Under the pieces are notes generated by a model, which worked only from the letters and a program-made list of their open reading frames with translations, made no database searches and was not told the DNA's origin. A stretch of DNA of 64,000 nucleotides from Desulfotignum sp. Its GTDB lineage: Bacteria > Desulfobacterota > Desulfobacteria > Desulfobacterales > Desulfobacteraceae. Both the position numbers and the translations under genes were made by a program. Numbering within the stretch: the first letter of the stretch is position 1; each line of letters opens with the position of its first letter. Where the stretch lies: positions 15,610 through 79,609 of the forward strand of contig JAABSA010000010.1 in the NCBI GenBank assembly GCA_011390635.1. The letters run 5' to 3'. Positions 28,209-36,849 of this stretch are shown here, in pieces.

Positions 28209-28238
28209 ACTATATTTAAAGATGTGAAACCCTGTCAA
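28209..28238 (-). promoter_or_regulatory. Predicted promoter of dctPQM
   Basis: On the minus strand TTGACA (28238-28233), an 18-bp spacer and TATAGT (28214-28209) form a good sigma-70-type promoter. The leader of roughly 120 bases before dctP includes a perfect AAAAGGAGGTGAT (about 28156-28144), complementary to the 16S rRNA tail but not followed by an ATG. Confidence 0.6.
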
Positions 28239-28445
28239 GTAAAAAATATGGTTGGAACAGAAAAAGAATGAATAATTGGTTGATAGATCAACGATAACAG
28301 TTACAGGCATTGTAAAAAAATCTTGACATAGCTGTATTGTATCTATAAAGTATCTAATAAATAGCTTATTATGGTTTGTGTCAGAAAAAGCGTTTAAAAA
28401 AAACGAGGATTTGTTTGATGTGTCTATCCGGGCACAGATTTTTCC

Positions 28446-28475
28446 TTGACATGTAGTTACAATGTAGCGTAATCA
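28446..28475 (+). promoter_or_regulatory. Predicted bam operon promoter with operator in its spacer
   Basis: TTGACA at 28446-28451, an 18-bp spacer and TAATCA at 28470-28475. GTTACAATGTAGC at 28456-28468 fills the spacer and differs by one base from the TRAP-side palindrome. A further half-site GTTACA follows at 28478-28483. A second TTGACA at 28323-28328 with TATAAA 15 bp later is an alternative start site. Confidence 0.55.
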
Positions 28476-28591
28476 TGGTTACATTTTGTGATTAAGTATA
28501 ATATATTAAGATTAAGATGTGCCATCACATATAAAATTTGTTGGTTTATCCGTATGTCAGGGATTCACGGTAATATGAAGAGGGGAAAATC

Positions 28592-30589
28592 ATGAGGTAC
28601 GCAGAAACAGGCTTTAATTTAGAGGTTGATCTTACCCGGGGGAATATCGAAAAGGTTGCAACAGATCCCAGGGACACCGAACTCTATCTGGGGGGATTGG
28701 GGACAAATGCCAAGATTTTATGGGACCGTGTGGGACCGGAGGTTACACCCTTTTCTCCGGAAAATCTGCTCATCTTCAGCGCAGGCCTGCTCTGCGGCAC
28801 CCCGGCAACCGGCTGCAACCGGACCATTGTGTCCACCATCTCCCCCCAGACCGAATTGATGGCCTTTTCCATGATGGGGGGGTTCTGGGCGCCGGAACTC
28901 AAATATGCCGGGTATGATAAGGTGATTTTGCAGGGCAAATCGGAAAAACTGGTCTACCTGTGGATTCACAACGATACCGTGGAGATCCGTGATGCTTCCC
29001 ATCTGGCCGGCAAAGGCGCCATCGAGACCGCCGAGCAGATCAGACAGGAACTTAAACAGCCCAAGGCCCAGGTGTCAGCCATTGGCCTGGCCGGTGAAAA
29101 CCGGGTCTATTATGCTTCTGTGGAGCAGGGCAGATCCTCTGCCAGCCGGGGCGGCATCGGTGCGGTCATGGGTGACAAGCGGGTCAAGGCCATTGCCGTG
29201 CGGGGTACCAAAGACATCAATCTGGCCAAACCGGAAGAGTTCCTGGGGTTGTGCAATGATGTTCTGGCTTATATCAAACACAGAGAAGAAAACCCCATCA
29301 AAGGGGTGATGCCCATTCTGGCGGGCCTGGGATCTCCCCAGGAAATGAAGGTCCATGATGAAAAATGGCATACGGAAAATTTCATGTGGGGCAACTCCCG
29401 GACCCGGCGCAAAGATTTCTGGAATGAGGACATTGAAAAAGAATGGACAGACACCCTGGAAGGCGCCCGGACCCGGCTGATATCCTGCTTTAATTGTCCC
29501 ATGAAATGCGGGGCCACCATCAGCATGCCGGGATTGCCCACCTATATGATGAAATGCTTTACCAAACTGACCTATACCATGGCCGCCTATGCTGATCTGG
29601 ATTTTGGTTTGCGTATCGCCCAGAAGGCCACCGAATATGGTCTGGATGGCTTTTCAGCTCCCCAGGTCATGGCATTCGCCCTGGAGCTGCTGGAAGACGG
29701 CATTTTGAAACAAGAGGATTTCCCTGGCCTGCCTGAAGACAATGAAGAGCGGTTCTATTATCTGCTGGACATGATTGTGAAAAGAGAAGGCATCGGCGAT
29801 GTCCTGGCCAAGGGCACCTACTGGGCGGCCAGGGAGATTGGCAACGGGGCCGAGGCATATGCCCACAACACCATCAAAAAACATGAACAGCTGCCCTTGA
29901 AATTGTCCATGCTCAATCCCATCTATTTTCTGATGTATTCAGTGGGGGAAAAAATCAACATCACCCAGATTGAAGGTCAGTTTCCCCAGGCCCCGTTTCC
30001 AAAGCGCGAACACAGGGAAAAATTCTGCGAAGACTGGATCCAGGTGCCCCATGAAAAATTCAAACAGTACTTTATTGACTGGGAACTGCGTGGGGAAAAT
30101 TCCATTCCATACTACCCTACCGTGGAAATGACCTGTGATATCGTGGAATGGCAGGAAATGATGCATTATATTGATGATGCCCTGGGTCAGTGTGCCGGAT
30201 TGTCTTCTTTTCCCTTAAAACCCCCTTATCATATCCACAATTATCCCAAATTCATCTCTGCCGGTGCCGGCATCGAAATGGACGAAGAAAGGCTCACCCG
30301 GGCGGCCAAGCGGTACCGGACCCTGGTCAGAGCCGTCAACATCCGGCGGGGCATGCGGAGAAAAGATGAAAAACCGCCTGAGAACCATTGGAAAAAGCGG
30401 TTTCCGGAACTGGAAGAAAAACTGTTGGACGGGTATTACAAGCTCAAAGGCTGGAATGAAGATGGCATCCCCACCAAAGAGACATTGGAGAACATGGATC
30501 TGGGCTATGTGGCAGACGAGTTTATCCAGCGGGGGATTTTGACGGATGAAGCAGCAGCAGACGTGCAAAAAGAAACACAGACCCAATAG
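28592..30589 (+). CDS. bamB: Class II benzoyl-CoA reductase, catalytic tungsten subunit BamB (AOR family)
   Basis: 665 aa. The protein starts MRYAETGFNLEVDLTRGNIE and belongs to the aldehyde:ferredoxin oxidoreductase family. The close similarity I recall to Geobacter BamB, together with the gene order, supports the call. Cubane ligands are CFNCPMKC near residues 299-304 and a last Cys in LGQCAG near 533. BamB holds tungsten-bis-pterin and reduces benzoyl-CoA to cyclohexa-1,5-diene-1-carboxyl-CoA without ATP. It heads the run bamBCDEFGHI on one strand. It could be another AOR, but the complete Bam gene order makes that unlikely. Confidence 0.92.
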   Translation: MRYAETGFNLEVDLTRGNIEKVATDPRDTELYLGGLGTNAKILWDRVGPEVTPFSPENLLIFSAGLLCGTPATGCNRTIVSTISPQTELMAFSMMGGFWAPELKYAGYDKVILQGKSEKLVYLWIHNDTVEIRDASHLAGKGAIETAEQIRQELKQPKAQVSAIGLAGENRVYYASVEQGRSSASRGGIGAVMGDKRVKAIAVRGTKDINLAKPEEFLGLCNDVLAYIKHREENPIKGVMPILAGLGSPQEMKVHDEKWHTENFMWGNSRTRRKDFWNEDIEKEWTDTLEGARTRLISCFNCPMKCGATISMPGLPTYMMKCFTKLTYTMAAYADLDFGLRIAQKATEYGLDGFSAPQVMAFALELLEDGILKQEDFPGLPEDNEERFYYLLDMIVKREGIGDVLAKGTYWAAREIGNGAEAYAHNTIKKHEQLPLKLSMLNPIYFLMYSVGEKINITQIEGQFPQAPFPKREHREKFCEDWIQVPHEKFKQYFIDWELRGENSIPYYPTVEMTCDIVEWQEMMHYIDDALGQCAGLSSFPLKPPYHIHNYPKFISAGAGIEMDEERLTRAAKRYRTLVRAVNIRRGMRRKDEKPPENHWKKRFPELEEKLLDGYYKLKGWNEDGIPTKETLENMDLGYVADEFIQRGILTDEAAADVQKETQTQ

Positions 30590-30606
30590 TGTGGAGGGCA
30601 AACACC

Positions 30607-31155
30607 GTGGCAAGTAAAGAAAAAGAAAAAAAAACAGTAAAGACCATTAAAATAGATGTGGATAAGTGTAACGGGTGCCGGGCCTGTGAAGTCATCTGCT
30701 CCTCTTTTCATGCATCACCAAAATACAGTTCCAATAACCCTGCCAGATCCAGGATACGCATTATCAGAGAGCCGTTGCGTGATATTTATGTGCCGGTGTA
30801 TGCCGGTGAATACACCATGGCCGAGTGCGCGGGCAGGGATAAATACACCATTGACGGCAAAGAATATGATGAATGTTCCTTCTGCCGGGCTTCCTGTCCG
30901 TCCAGAGATGAGTTCAAGGAACCCGATTCCGGCCTGCCTTTGAAATGTGACATGTGCGAAGGTGAAGATGAGCCCTTGTGTGTCAAATGGTGTCTGGTGG
31001 ATGCCCTGACCATTGAGGAGCGCGAAGAAGAAGTGGAAGACCAGGAAAAGATGGAAGATCTGGAAATTGGATTGGAATCTCTGGCCGACAAATACGGCAT
31101 GCAGACCATCATGGATACCCTTGCCCGCATGTCTGTAGATGACAAAAGCAAATAA
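30607..31155 (+). CDS. bamC: Benzoyl-CoA reductase Fe-S electron-transfer subunit BamC
   Basis: 182 aa from the GTG at 30607, eight bases after GGAGGG (30593-30598). It is a polyferredoxin-like protein: CNGCRACEVICSSFH at residues 18-32, CSFCRASCPSRDE in the middle, and CDMCEGEDEPLCVKWC later, giving about three [4Fe-4S] clusters. The acidic C-terminal third (EEREEEVEDQEKMEDLEIG) is likely helical. BamC forms the (BC)2 unit with BamB and passes electrons to its active site. It lies 17 bases after bamB. Confidence 0.88.
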   Translation: MASKEKEKKTVKTIKIDVDKCNGCRACEVICSSFHASPKYSSNNPARSRIRIIREPLRDIYVPVYAGEYTMAECAGRDKYTIDGKEYDECSFCRASCPSRDEFKEPDSGLPLKCDMCEGEDEPLCVKWCLVDALTIEEREEEVEDQEKMEDLEIGLESLADKYGMQTIMDTLARMSVDDKSK

Positions 31156-31167
31156 AAAGGACACACC

Positions 31168-32319
31168 ATGGAGACCATCGCTCCTTTTATAGAAGTAATC
31201 GACGAGATCAAAGAGGCCGGCGGAGATGCATTCCAATTGTGCTTCCAGTGCGGATTGTGCGATACAGTCTGTCCCTGGAACAGAGTCCGGCAGTTCAGCA
31301 TGCGCAAAATTGTCCGGGAAGCGGCATTCGGCCTGACGGAAATTGAAGGCGAAGATATCTGGCGGTGCACCACCTGCGGCACCTGTCCCTCCCAGTGCCC
31401 CCGGGGACTGGGCCAGATCGAGGTAAGCCAGGCCCTGCGCCGGGTGGCCACGGAATACGAGGTGTTCCCTGCATCCGTGAAATCAGCCAGAAGTGCCCGG
31501 GCCAGCGTCATATCCGAGGGCAACCCCCTCCAGGGAGAACGGTCCGGCCGTGGGGACTGGGCCAAAGATTTGTCTGTCAAATCTTTTGAACAGGGCATGG
31601 AAGTGCTGTATTTTGTAGGGTGCTATTTTTCCTATGATCCCCGCATGAAAAAAGTGGCGCAGGCCACCGCCAATATCCTGAACACGGCCGGGGTGGATTT
31701 TGGTATCCTGGGAGAAAACGAGAGCTGCTGCGGGGAGAGCATCCGTAAAATTGGCAGTGAAAAAGTGTTCACAGATCTGGCCAAAACCAATATCAAGACC
31801 TTTATCGACCATGGGGTGAAAAAGATCCTGGTCTCTTCTCCCCACTGCTACCATACATTTAAAAACGAATACCCGGAATTCATGGTCAATTTCGAGGTGA
31901 TTCACATGTCTGAATATCTTCTGGAGCTTATAAACACAGGCCGCCTGATTCTTTCAAAAGAGATGAACCAGACAGTGACCTACCATGATCCGTGTTATCT
32001 GGGACGTCATAACAACATGTATGATCCGCCCCGGCAGCTGCTTGGGAAAGTGTCGGGTCTTACCTTGTCGGAAATGGCGGACCATGGTAAAAACAGCCTG
32101 TGCTGCGGCGGCGGCGGCGGCAGGATCTGGATGGACACCCCCCGGGAGGAACGGTTTTCCGATATCCGCCTGGAACAGGCCACAGCAGCCGGGGCAAAGG
32201 TGCTGGTGACCTCTTGTCCCTATTGCATTACCAATTTTGAAGAAAGCCGCCTGAACCTGGAATATGAAGATGTGCTGGACATAAAAGATATCACGGAAAT
32301 CATCAATGATATGATTTGA
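31168..32319 (+). CDS. bamD: BamD, HdrD/GlpC-like Fe-S protein with CCG domains
   Basis: 383 aa. The N-terminus holds two [4Fe-4S] motifs, CFQCGLCDTVCPWNRV and CTTCGTCPSQCPRGLG. Two cysteine-rich CCG-type domains follow: ESCCGESIRKIG with CYHTFK, and CYLGRHNNMYDPP with CCGGGGGRIWMD and CPYCITNFE. This is the heterodisulfide-reductase D architecture, expected to carry noncubane clusters. In the Bam complex it links the HdrA-like BamE to BamBC. It starts 12 bases after bamC. Its last domain closely resembles that of the membrane protein at 42234. Confidence 0.87.
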   Translation: METIAPFIEVIDEIKEAGGDAFQLCFQCGLCDTVCPWNRVRQFSMRKIVREAAFGLTEIEGEDIWRCTTCGTCPSQCPRGLGQIEVSQALRRVATEYEVFPASVKSARSARASVISEGNPLQGERSGRGDWAKDLSVKSFEQGMEVLYFVGCYFSYDPRMKKVAQATANILNTAGVDFGILGENESCCGESIRKIGSEKVFTDLAKTNIKTFIDHGVKKILVSSPHCYHTFKNEYPEFMVNFEVIHMSEYLLELINTGRLILSKEMNQTVTYHDPCYLGRHNNMYDPPRQLLGKVSGLTLSEMADHGKNSLCCGGGGGRIWMDTPREERFSDIRLEQATAAGAKVLVTSCPYCITNFEESRLNLEYEDVLDIKDITEIINDMI

Positions 32320-32404
32320 AAATCACAGGGATGAAAACCCGATTATTTTTCAAACAAATGTTATGACGACACCATGATATGACGACACCATGAGGAGATA
32401 AAAA

Positions 32405-35400
32405 GTGGTAAACAACGACGTACTGCCAATGGAAAATATGCAGCTGTTTTCCGACAGCCTGAAGGACAGAAATTTTGGAGACGTACTGGTTGTGGGCGGG
32501 GGAGTCAGCGGTATTCAGGCTTCTCTGGATCTTGCCACAGCTGGATTCAAGGTGTATCTGGTGGAAAAAAATCCCAGCATCGGCGGGCATATGTCCCAGC
32601 TGGACAAGACCTTTCCCACCAATGACTGTTCCATGTGAATACTGTCACCCAAACTGGTCGAGGTCGGCCGGCACCCAAACATAGAAGTACTTACCTTTAC
32701 GGAAGTGGATACCATAGAAGGGCAGAAGGGAGATTTTCAGGTGACCCTGAAAACCCGGCCCAGATATATCATAGAAGAAAAATGCACCGGGTGTACCACA
32801 TGCATGGAATACTGCCCCGTGGAATATCCGGATGCGTTCAACCAGGGAATTTCCACCAACAAGGCCGTGCATGTGTATTTCTCCCAGGCCATCCCGCTGG
32901 TGGCATATATTGATGATTCCTGTCTGTATCTCAAAGAAAAAAAATGTGATATCTGCCGGGGGGTATGCAAGACCGGGGCCATTGATTTTCGCCAGACACC
33001 CACCCGTACCCGGCTCAATGTGGGCGCGGTGATCCTGTCTTCGGGCATCACGCCGTTCGACCCGTCTGCCAAAGAAGAATACGGGTATAGCAAATATGGC
33101 AACGTGGTCACCAGTATGGATTATGAGCGGCTGTTGTCTTCCACCGGTCCCTATGGCGGCAAAGTGCTCAGGGCAAGCGACAAAAAGCATCCCAAAAATG
33201 TGGCCTGGATCCAGTGTGTGGGTTCCAGACGGGTGACCGAAGGAGACAACTCCTATTGCTCCGGTGTGTGCTGCACCTATACCCAGAAGCAGCTGATATT
33301 GACCAAAGAACATGACACCGGGGCAAAATGCACGGTATTTCACAATGATATCCGGTCATTCGGCAAGGATTTTGAGCGGTATTTCCAGCGGGCAGAAGCA
33401 TTGCCCGACACCCGGTTCATCAGAAGCTATGCATCCGTTGCCGGTGAAAATCCGGAAACCAAAGACATCCGGGTGCGGTATGCTACGGCTGATGAAGGGG
33501 TCAAAGAAGAAGAGTTCGACATGGTGGTGCTGTCCGTGGGACTGAACCCGCCCAAAGCGTATAAAGAAATATCCGAAAAATTCGGCATTGACATCAATGC
33601 CCACGGGTTCTGTGATATCGATTCTTCCAATCCGGTCCAGACCAGCCGGCCCGGTATCTTTGTGTCAGGCGCCTTCCAGGGTCCCACAGATATTCCGGAA
33701 TCGGTCTTTACAGCCAGCGGTGCCGGGTCCCGCACAGGGGAGCTGCTGCACTACCGCCGGGGAAAACTTTCCCGGGAACGCATTTATCCGGAAGAACGGG
33801 ATGTGTCGGAACAAGAACCGAAAATAGGGGTGTTTGTCTGCCACTGCGGGGCCAATATCTCCAGTGTCGTGAACGTGCCTTCCACGGTGGAATATGCCAA
33901 AACCCTGCCCCATGTGGTGTATGCCACTGAGCAGATTTTTTCCTGTGCCACCAATTCAGCCAGGGAGATTACCGATCTTGCCGTGGAAAAAGGATTGAAC
34001 CGGGTGGTGATTGCGGCCTGCTCCCCCAGGACCCTGGAACCGCTGTTCAGAGATACCCTGCGGGAAGCCGGGTTGAATCAGTATTACCTGGATATGGCCA
34101 ATATCAGAGAACACTGCTCCTGGGTCCATGCCAAACAAAAAGATGAGGCCACGCAAAAGGCCAAAGATATCATGCGCATGTCCGTGGCACGGGCCGCCCA
34201 TCTGGAGCCGTTGAAGGAATTCGATCTGCCCGTGAACAAGACCGCCCTGGTGGTGGGAGGCGGTATTGCCGGCATGACCTGTGCCCTGTCCATTGCAGCC
34301 CAGGGCCATACGGTCGAACTGGTGGAAAAAAGCAAAGATCTGGGCGGTATGGCCAGGCGGATTCATACCACGCTGGAGGGCCTGGATGTGCAGGCCTATC
34401 TGGATGACCTGATTGCCAAAGTGTACAAAAATCCGCGCATCCATGTGTCCCATGAGGCGCAGATCATGGATGTGGCCGGGTATCTGGGCAATTTCACCAC
34501 CACGGTCTCAACCGAAGGCCGCACCAAAACCATCAAACACGGGGCATCGGTCCTGGCCATCGGCGCTGATGTGTATCAACCCGTTGAATACCTGTATGGC
34601 CAAAATGATGCGGTATTCACCCACCTGGAAATCGGTGAAGAGATCGCCAAGGGCAATGAAAAGGTTGTTGAAGCCCAGAGCCTGGTGATGATCCAGTGTG
34701 TGGGATCACGCAATGAACAATTCAATTACTGCTCCCGGGTGTGCTGCGGCCATGCTGTGAAAAATGCGTTGAAGCTCAAGGAAAAAAATCCGGATATGCG
34801 CATTTATATTCTGTTTCGGGATATGCGCACCTATGGGTTCAAAGAAGATGACTACCGCAGGGCTTCGGAACTGGGGGTGCAGTTCATTCGGTATACTCCT
34901 GAAGACCCGCCGGAAGTGGAAGTGGTATCAGAAGTCGGGGCAGACATGATCCGGGTCACGGTGACGGATCCCATTTTGGGCCAGCGCCTGGAACTGGATG
35001 CGGATGTGCTGTCCCTGGCAGCGGCGGTGCGGCCCCCCCGGTCCATCCAGGAGATTGCCGGCTTGTTCAAGGTGACCCTGAGTCCGGATGATTTTTTCAA
35101 GGAAGCCCATGTGAAACTCAAACCGGTGGAGTTTGCCGCAGATGGTGTGTTTTTGTGCGGTACGGCCCATTACCCCAAACATATCCCTGAATCCATCAAC
35201 CAGGCATACGGGGCAGCCGGCCGGGTCATTACGCTGCTGTCAAAAGATACGGTGGTGGCATCGGGTTCCGTGGCAAAGGTGGATGAATATGCATGTGTTT
35301 CCTGCGGTGCCTGTATTACCGCATGTACCTATGATGCCATCCAGTTCCATGATACAAAAAAGGGAAAAAAAGCCATTGTCAACCCGATTCTGTGCAAGGG

Positions 35401-35545
35401 AGACGGACTGTGCAATGCCAAGTGTCCCACCAATGCCATTGTGTTAAAGCACTTTACCAATGATGCTTTGTGCGGGCAGATTGATGCAGCGGTAACTGCT
35501 GAAGATATTATGGAACAGATGGATGCTGTACTGGAAGAAGCATAA
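32405..35545 (+). CDS. bamE: BamE, HdrA-like flavoprotein, selenoprotein with in-frame TGA
   Basis: 1046 aa if TGA at 32636-32638 is read as selenocysteine 78. Around it the frame reads [14 protein letters not shown], where HdrA proteins have CSMC or CSMU. The start is GTG at 32405, after GAGGAG. The protein is a tandem HdrA: FAD motif [16 protein letters not shown] near residue 26, ferredoxin [12 protein letters not shown] near 127, IQCVGSR near 269, then a second FAD motif [13 protein letters not shown] near 616 and IQCVGSR near 762, ending with two [4Fe-4S] motifs near 960-1010. BamE is thought to bifurcate or confurcate electrons. A SECIS-like hairpin follows the TGA. Confidence 0.9.
32654..32671 (+). 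promoter_or_regulatory. SECIS-like hairpin for bamE
   Basis: CTGGTCG pairs with CGGCCGG (with G-U pairs) around the four-base loop AGGT. It lies 15-33 bases after the in-frame TGA, with a GGT loop, as in bacterial SECIS elements read by SelB. Confidence 0.65.
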
Positions 35546-35584
35546 AACCAAAAATGCCTTTTCACAAAAAGGAGATGCAGATAT

Positions 35585-36358
35585 ATGAGTGCTGGGCAAG
35601 AATTTACGCCGAAACTGCTGGGATTTGTCTGCCACTGGTGAGCATACGGTGCTGCCGACCTGGCTGGAGTTTCCAGACTACAATATGCAAATGAGATGCG
35701 GTTGATCCGTGTGATGTGTTCAGGCCGGGTGGATTTGGAGTTTATCTTCCGGGCCTTTGCCAACGGACAGGACGGGGTGTTCATCGGCGGGTGCAAACTG
35801 GATGAATGCAATTATGTCACCCACGGCAATTATGATGCCCTGGCCAACACCTATATGGCCAAAAAAATACTGGGACATATCGGGCTCAATCCCGACAGAT
35901 TGAGAACCGAGTTCATGTCCGGTGCAGACGGTAACCTGCTGGCACAGTATACCGATGAATTTGCCAGACAGATCAAGGAGATGGGGCCTTTGGGAAAAGC
36001 AGAGGGCATGACAAAAGAAACACTGAGGTTCAAACTTGCGGCAGCCAGAAATCTGGTGCCTTTCATGCGCCTGGCGGAAAGAGAAAAACTGCGGGTCCCC
36101 GTGAAATCAAAGCAGACATACAAGCAGTTTTTTGAAAACCCGCAGACAGACCGGTTGTTTGACCTATTGTTAGCAGACAAGCTCGCGGTCAGCCAGATTC
36201 TTTTGCTGCTCAAGGACAAGCCGTTGTCAACCAGTGATATTTCACAGCGCCTGGGATTGAATCCTTCCGATGTATCCCGCCATATGATCAGCTCATCACG
36301 GCATGGTATGGTGATGTATGATACTGCCAGCAACTGCTATACACTGGCCCGGGCCTAA
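35585..36358 (+). CDS. bamF: BamF, MvhD-like subunit, selenoprotein with in-frame TGA and C-terminal winged helix
   Basis: 257 aa if TGA at 35639-35641 is selenocysteine 19. The frame reads FVCHWUAYGAADLAGVS, matching the FVCNWC motif of MvhD/HdrF-type proteins. The start is ATG at 35585, after AAGGAG. Residues 1-130 are the MvhD domain ([2Fe-2S]), with VMCSGRVDLEFI and FIGGCKLDECNY. Residues 195-255 look like a winged helix (STSDISQRLGLNPSDVSRHMISS). MvhD-type subunits carry electrons between NuoF-like or hydrogenase partners and HdrA. It lies 39 bases after bamE. Confidence 0.88.
35664..35676 (+). promoter_or_regulatory. SECIS-like hairpin for bamF
   Basis: CTGGA pairs with TCCAG around GTT, 23-35 bases after the in-frame TGA. 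It is a short but correctly placed stem with a G-T loop. It is weaker than the bamE element. Confidence 0.5.
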
Positions 36359-36387
36359 CCAAAATTTTTGTTGCAGGAAAGCATTCT

Positions 36388-36840
36388 ATGGAAATTGAAA
36401 AAATTGATCAGATCATTGACAGGCACAATGGAGAGGCCAGCAACCTGCTCCAGATCATGCTGGATATTCAAAAAGAGAACAACTGGCTTTCCAAACAGGC
36501 ACTGGCACGGGTCAGCGAGAAACTGTCCGTTCCTTTGACCCGGATTCAGCACATTGCCACCTTTTATAAAGCCTTCAGCCTGGTGCCCAAAGGCCGCCAT
36601 AAAGTGCATATCTGTGTGGGAACCGCTTGTCATGTCCGGGGTGCCACAAGGATTCTGGACACGGTGGAAGATGCCACGGGCATCAAACCCGGCGAAACCG
36701 ACCTGGACCTGAAATTCAGCCTGGAAACAGTCAACTGCCTGGGCTGCTGTGCCCTGGGGCCTGTCATGGAAGTGGATGGCAAGGTCCATGGGAAAATGTC
36801 ACCGGTCAAGACGGCCCGGACCTTAAAAATATATGAGTAG
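36388..36840 (+). CDS. bamG: BamG, NuoE-like [2Fe-2S] thioredoxin-fold subunit
   Basis: 150 aa. A helical N-terminus (NEW-type, LLQIMLDIQKENNWLSKQAL) leads to the thioredoxin-like [2Fe-2S] domain with ligands in HICVGTACHVRGA and NCLGCCALGPVMEVDG. This is the 24-kDa (NuoE/HoxE) fold. In Bam it forms the NADH-linked module with BamH and BamI. It starts 29 bases after bamF. Confidence 0.9.
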   Translation: MEIEKIDQIIDRHNGEASNLLQIMLDIQKENNWLSKQALARVSEKLSVPLTRIQHIATFYKAFSLVPKGRHKVHICVGTACHVRGATRILDTVEDATGIKPGETDLDLKFSLETVNCLGCCALGPVMEVDGKVHGKMSPVKTARTLKIYE

Positions 36841-36849
36841 GGGAAAATT

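Noticed and set aside
32405-32638. bamE as a pseudogene or two separate genes split at TGA
   Set aside because: The frame continues exactly through the TGA, the residue is the known HdrA Cys/Sec position, a SECIS-like hairpin follows, and there is no ribosome site before the next start at 32705.
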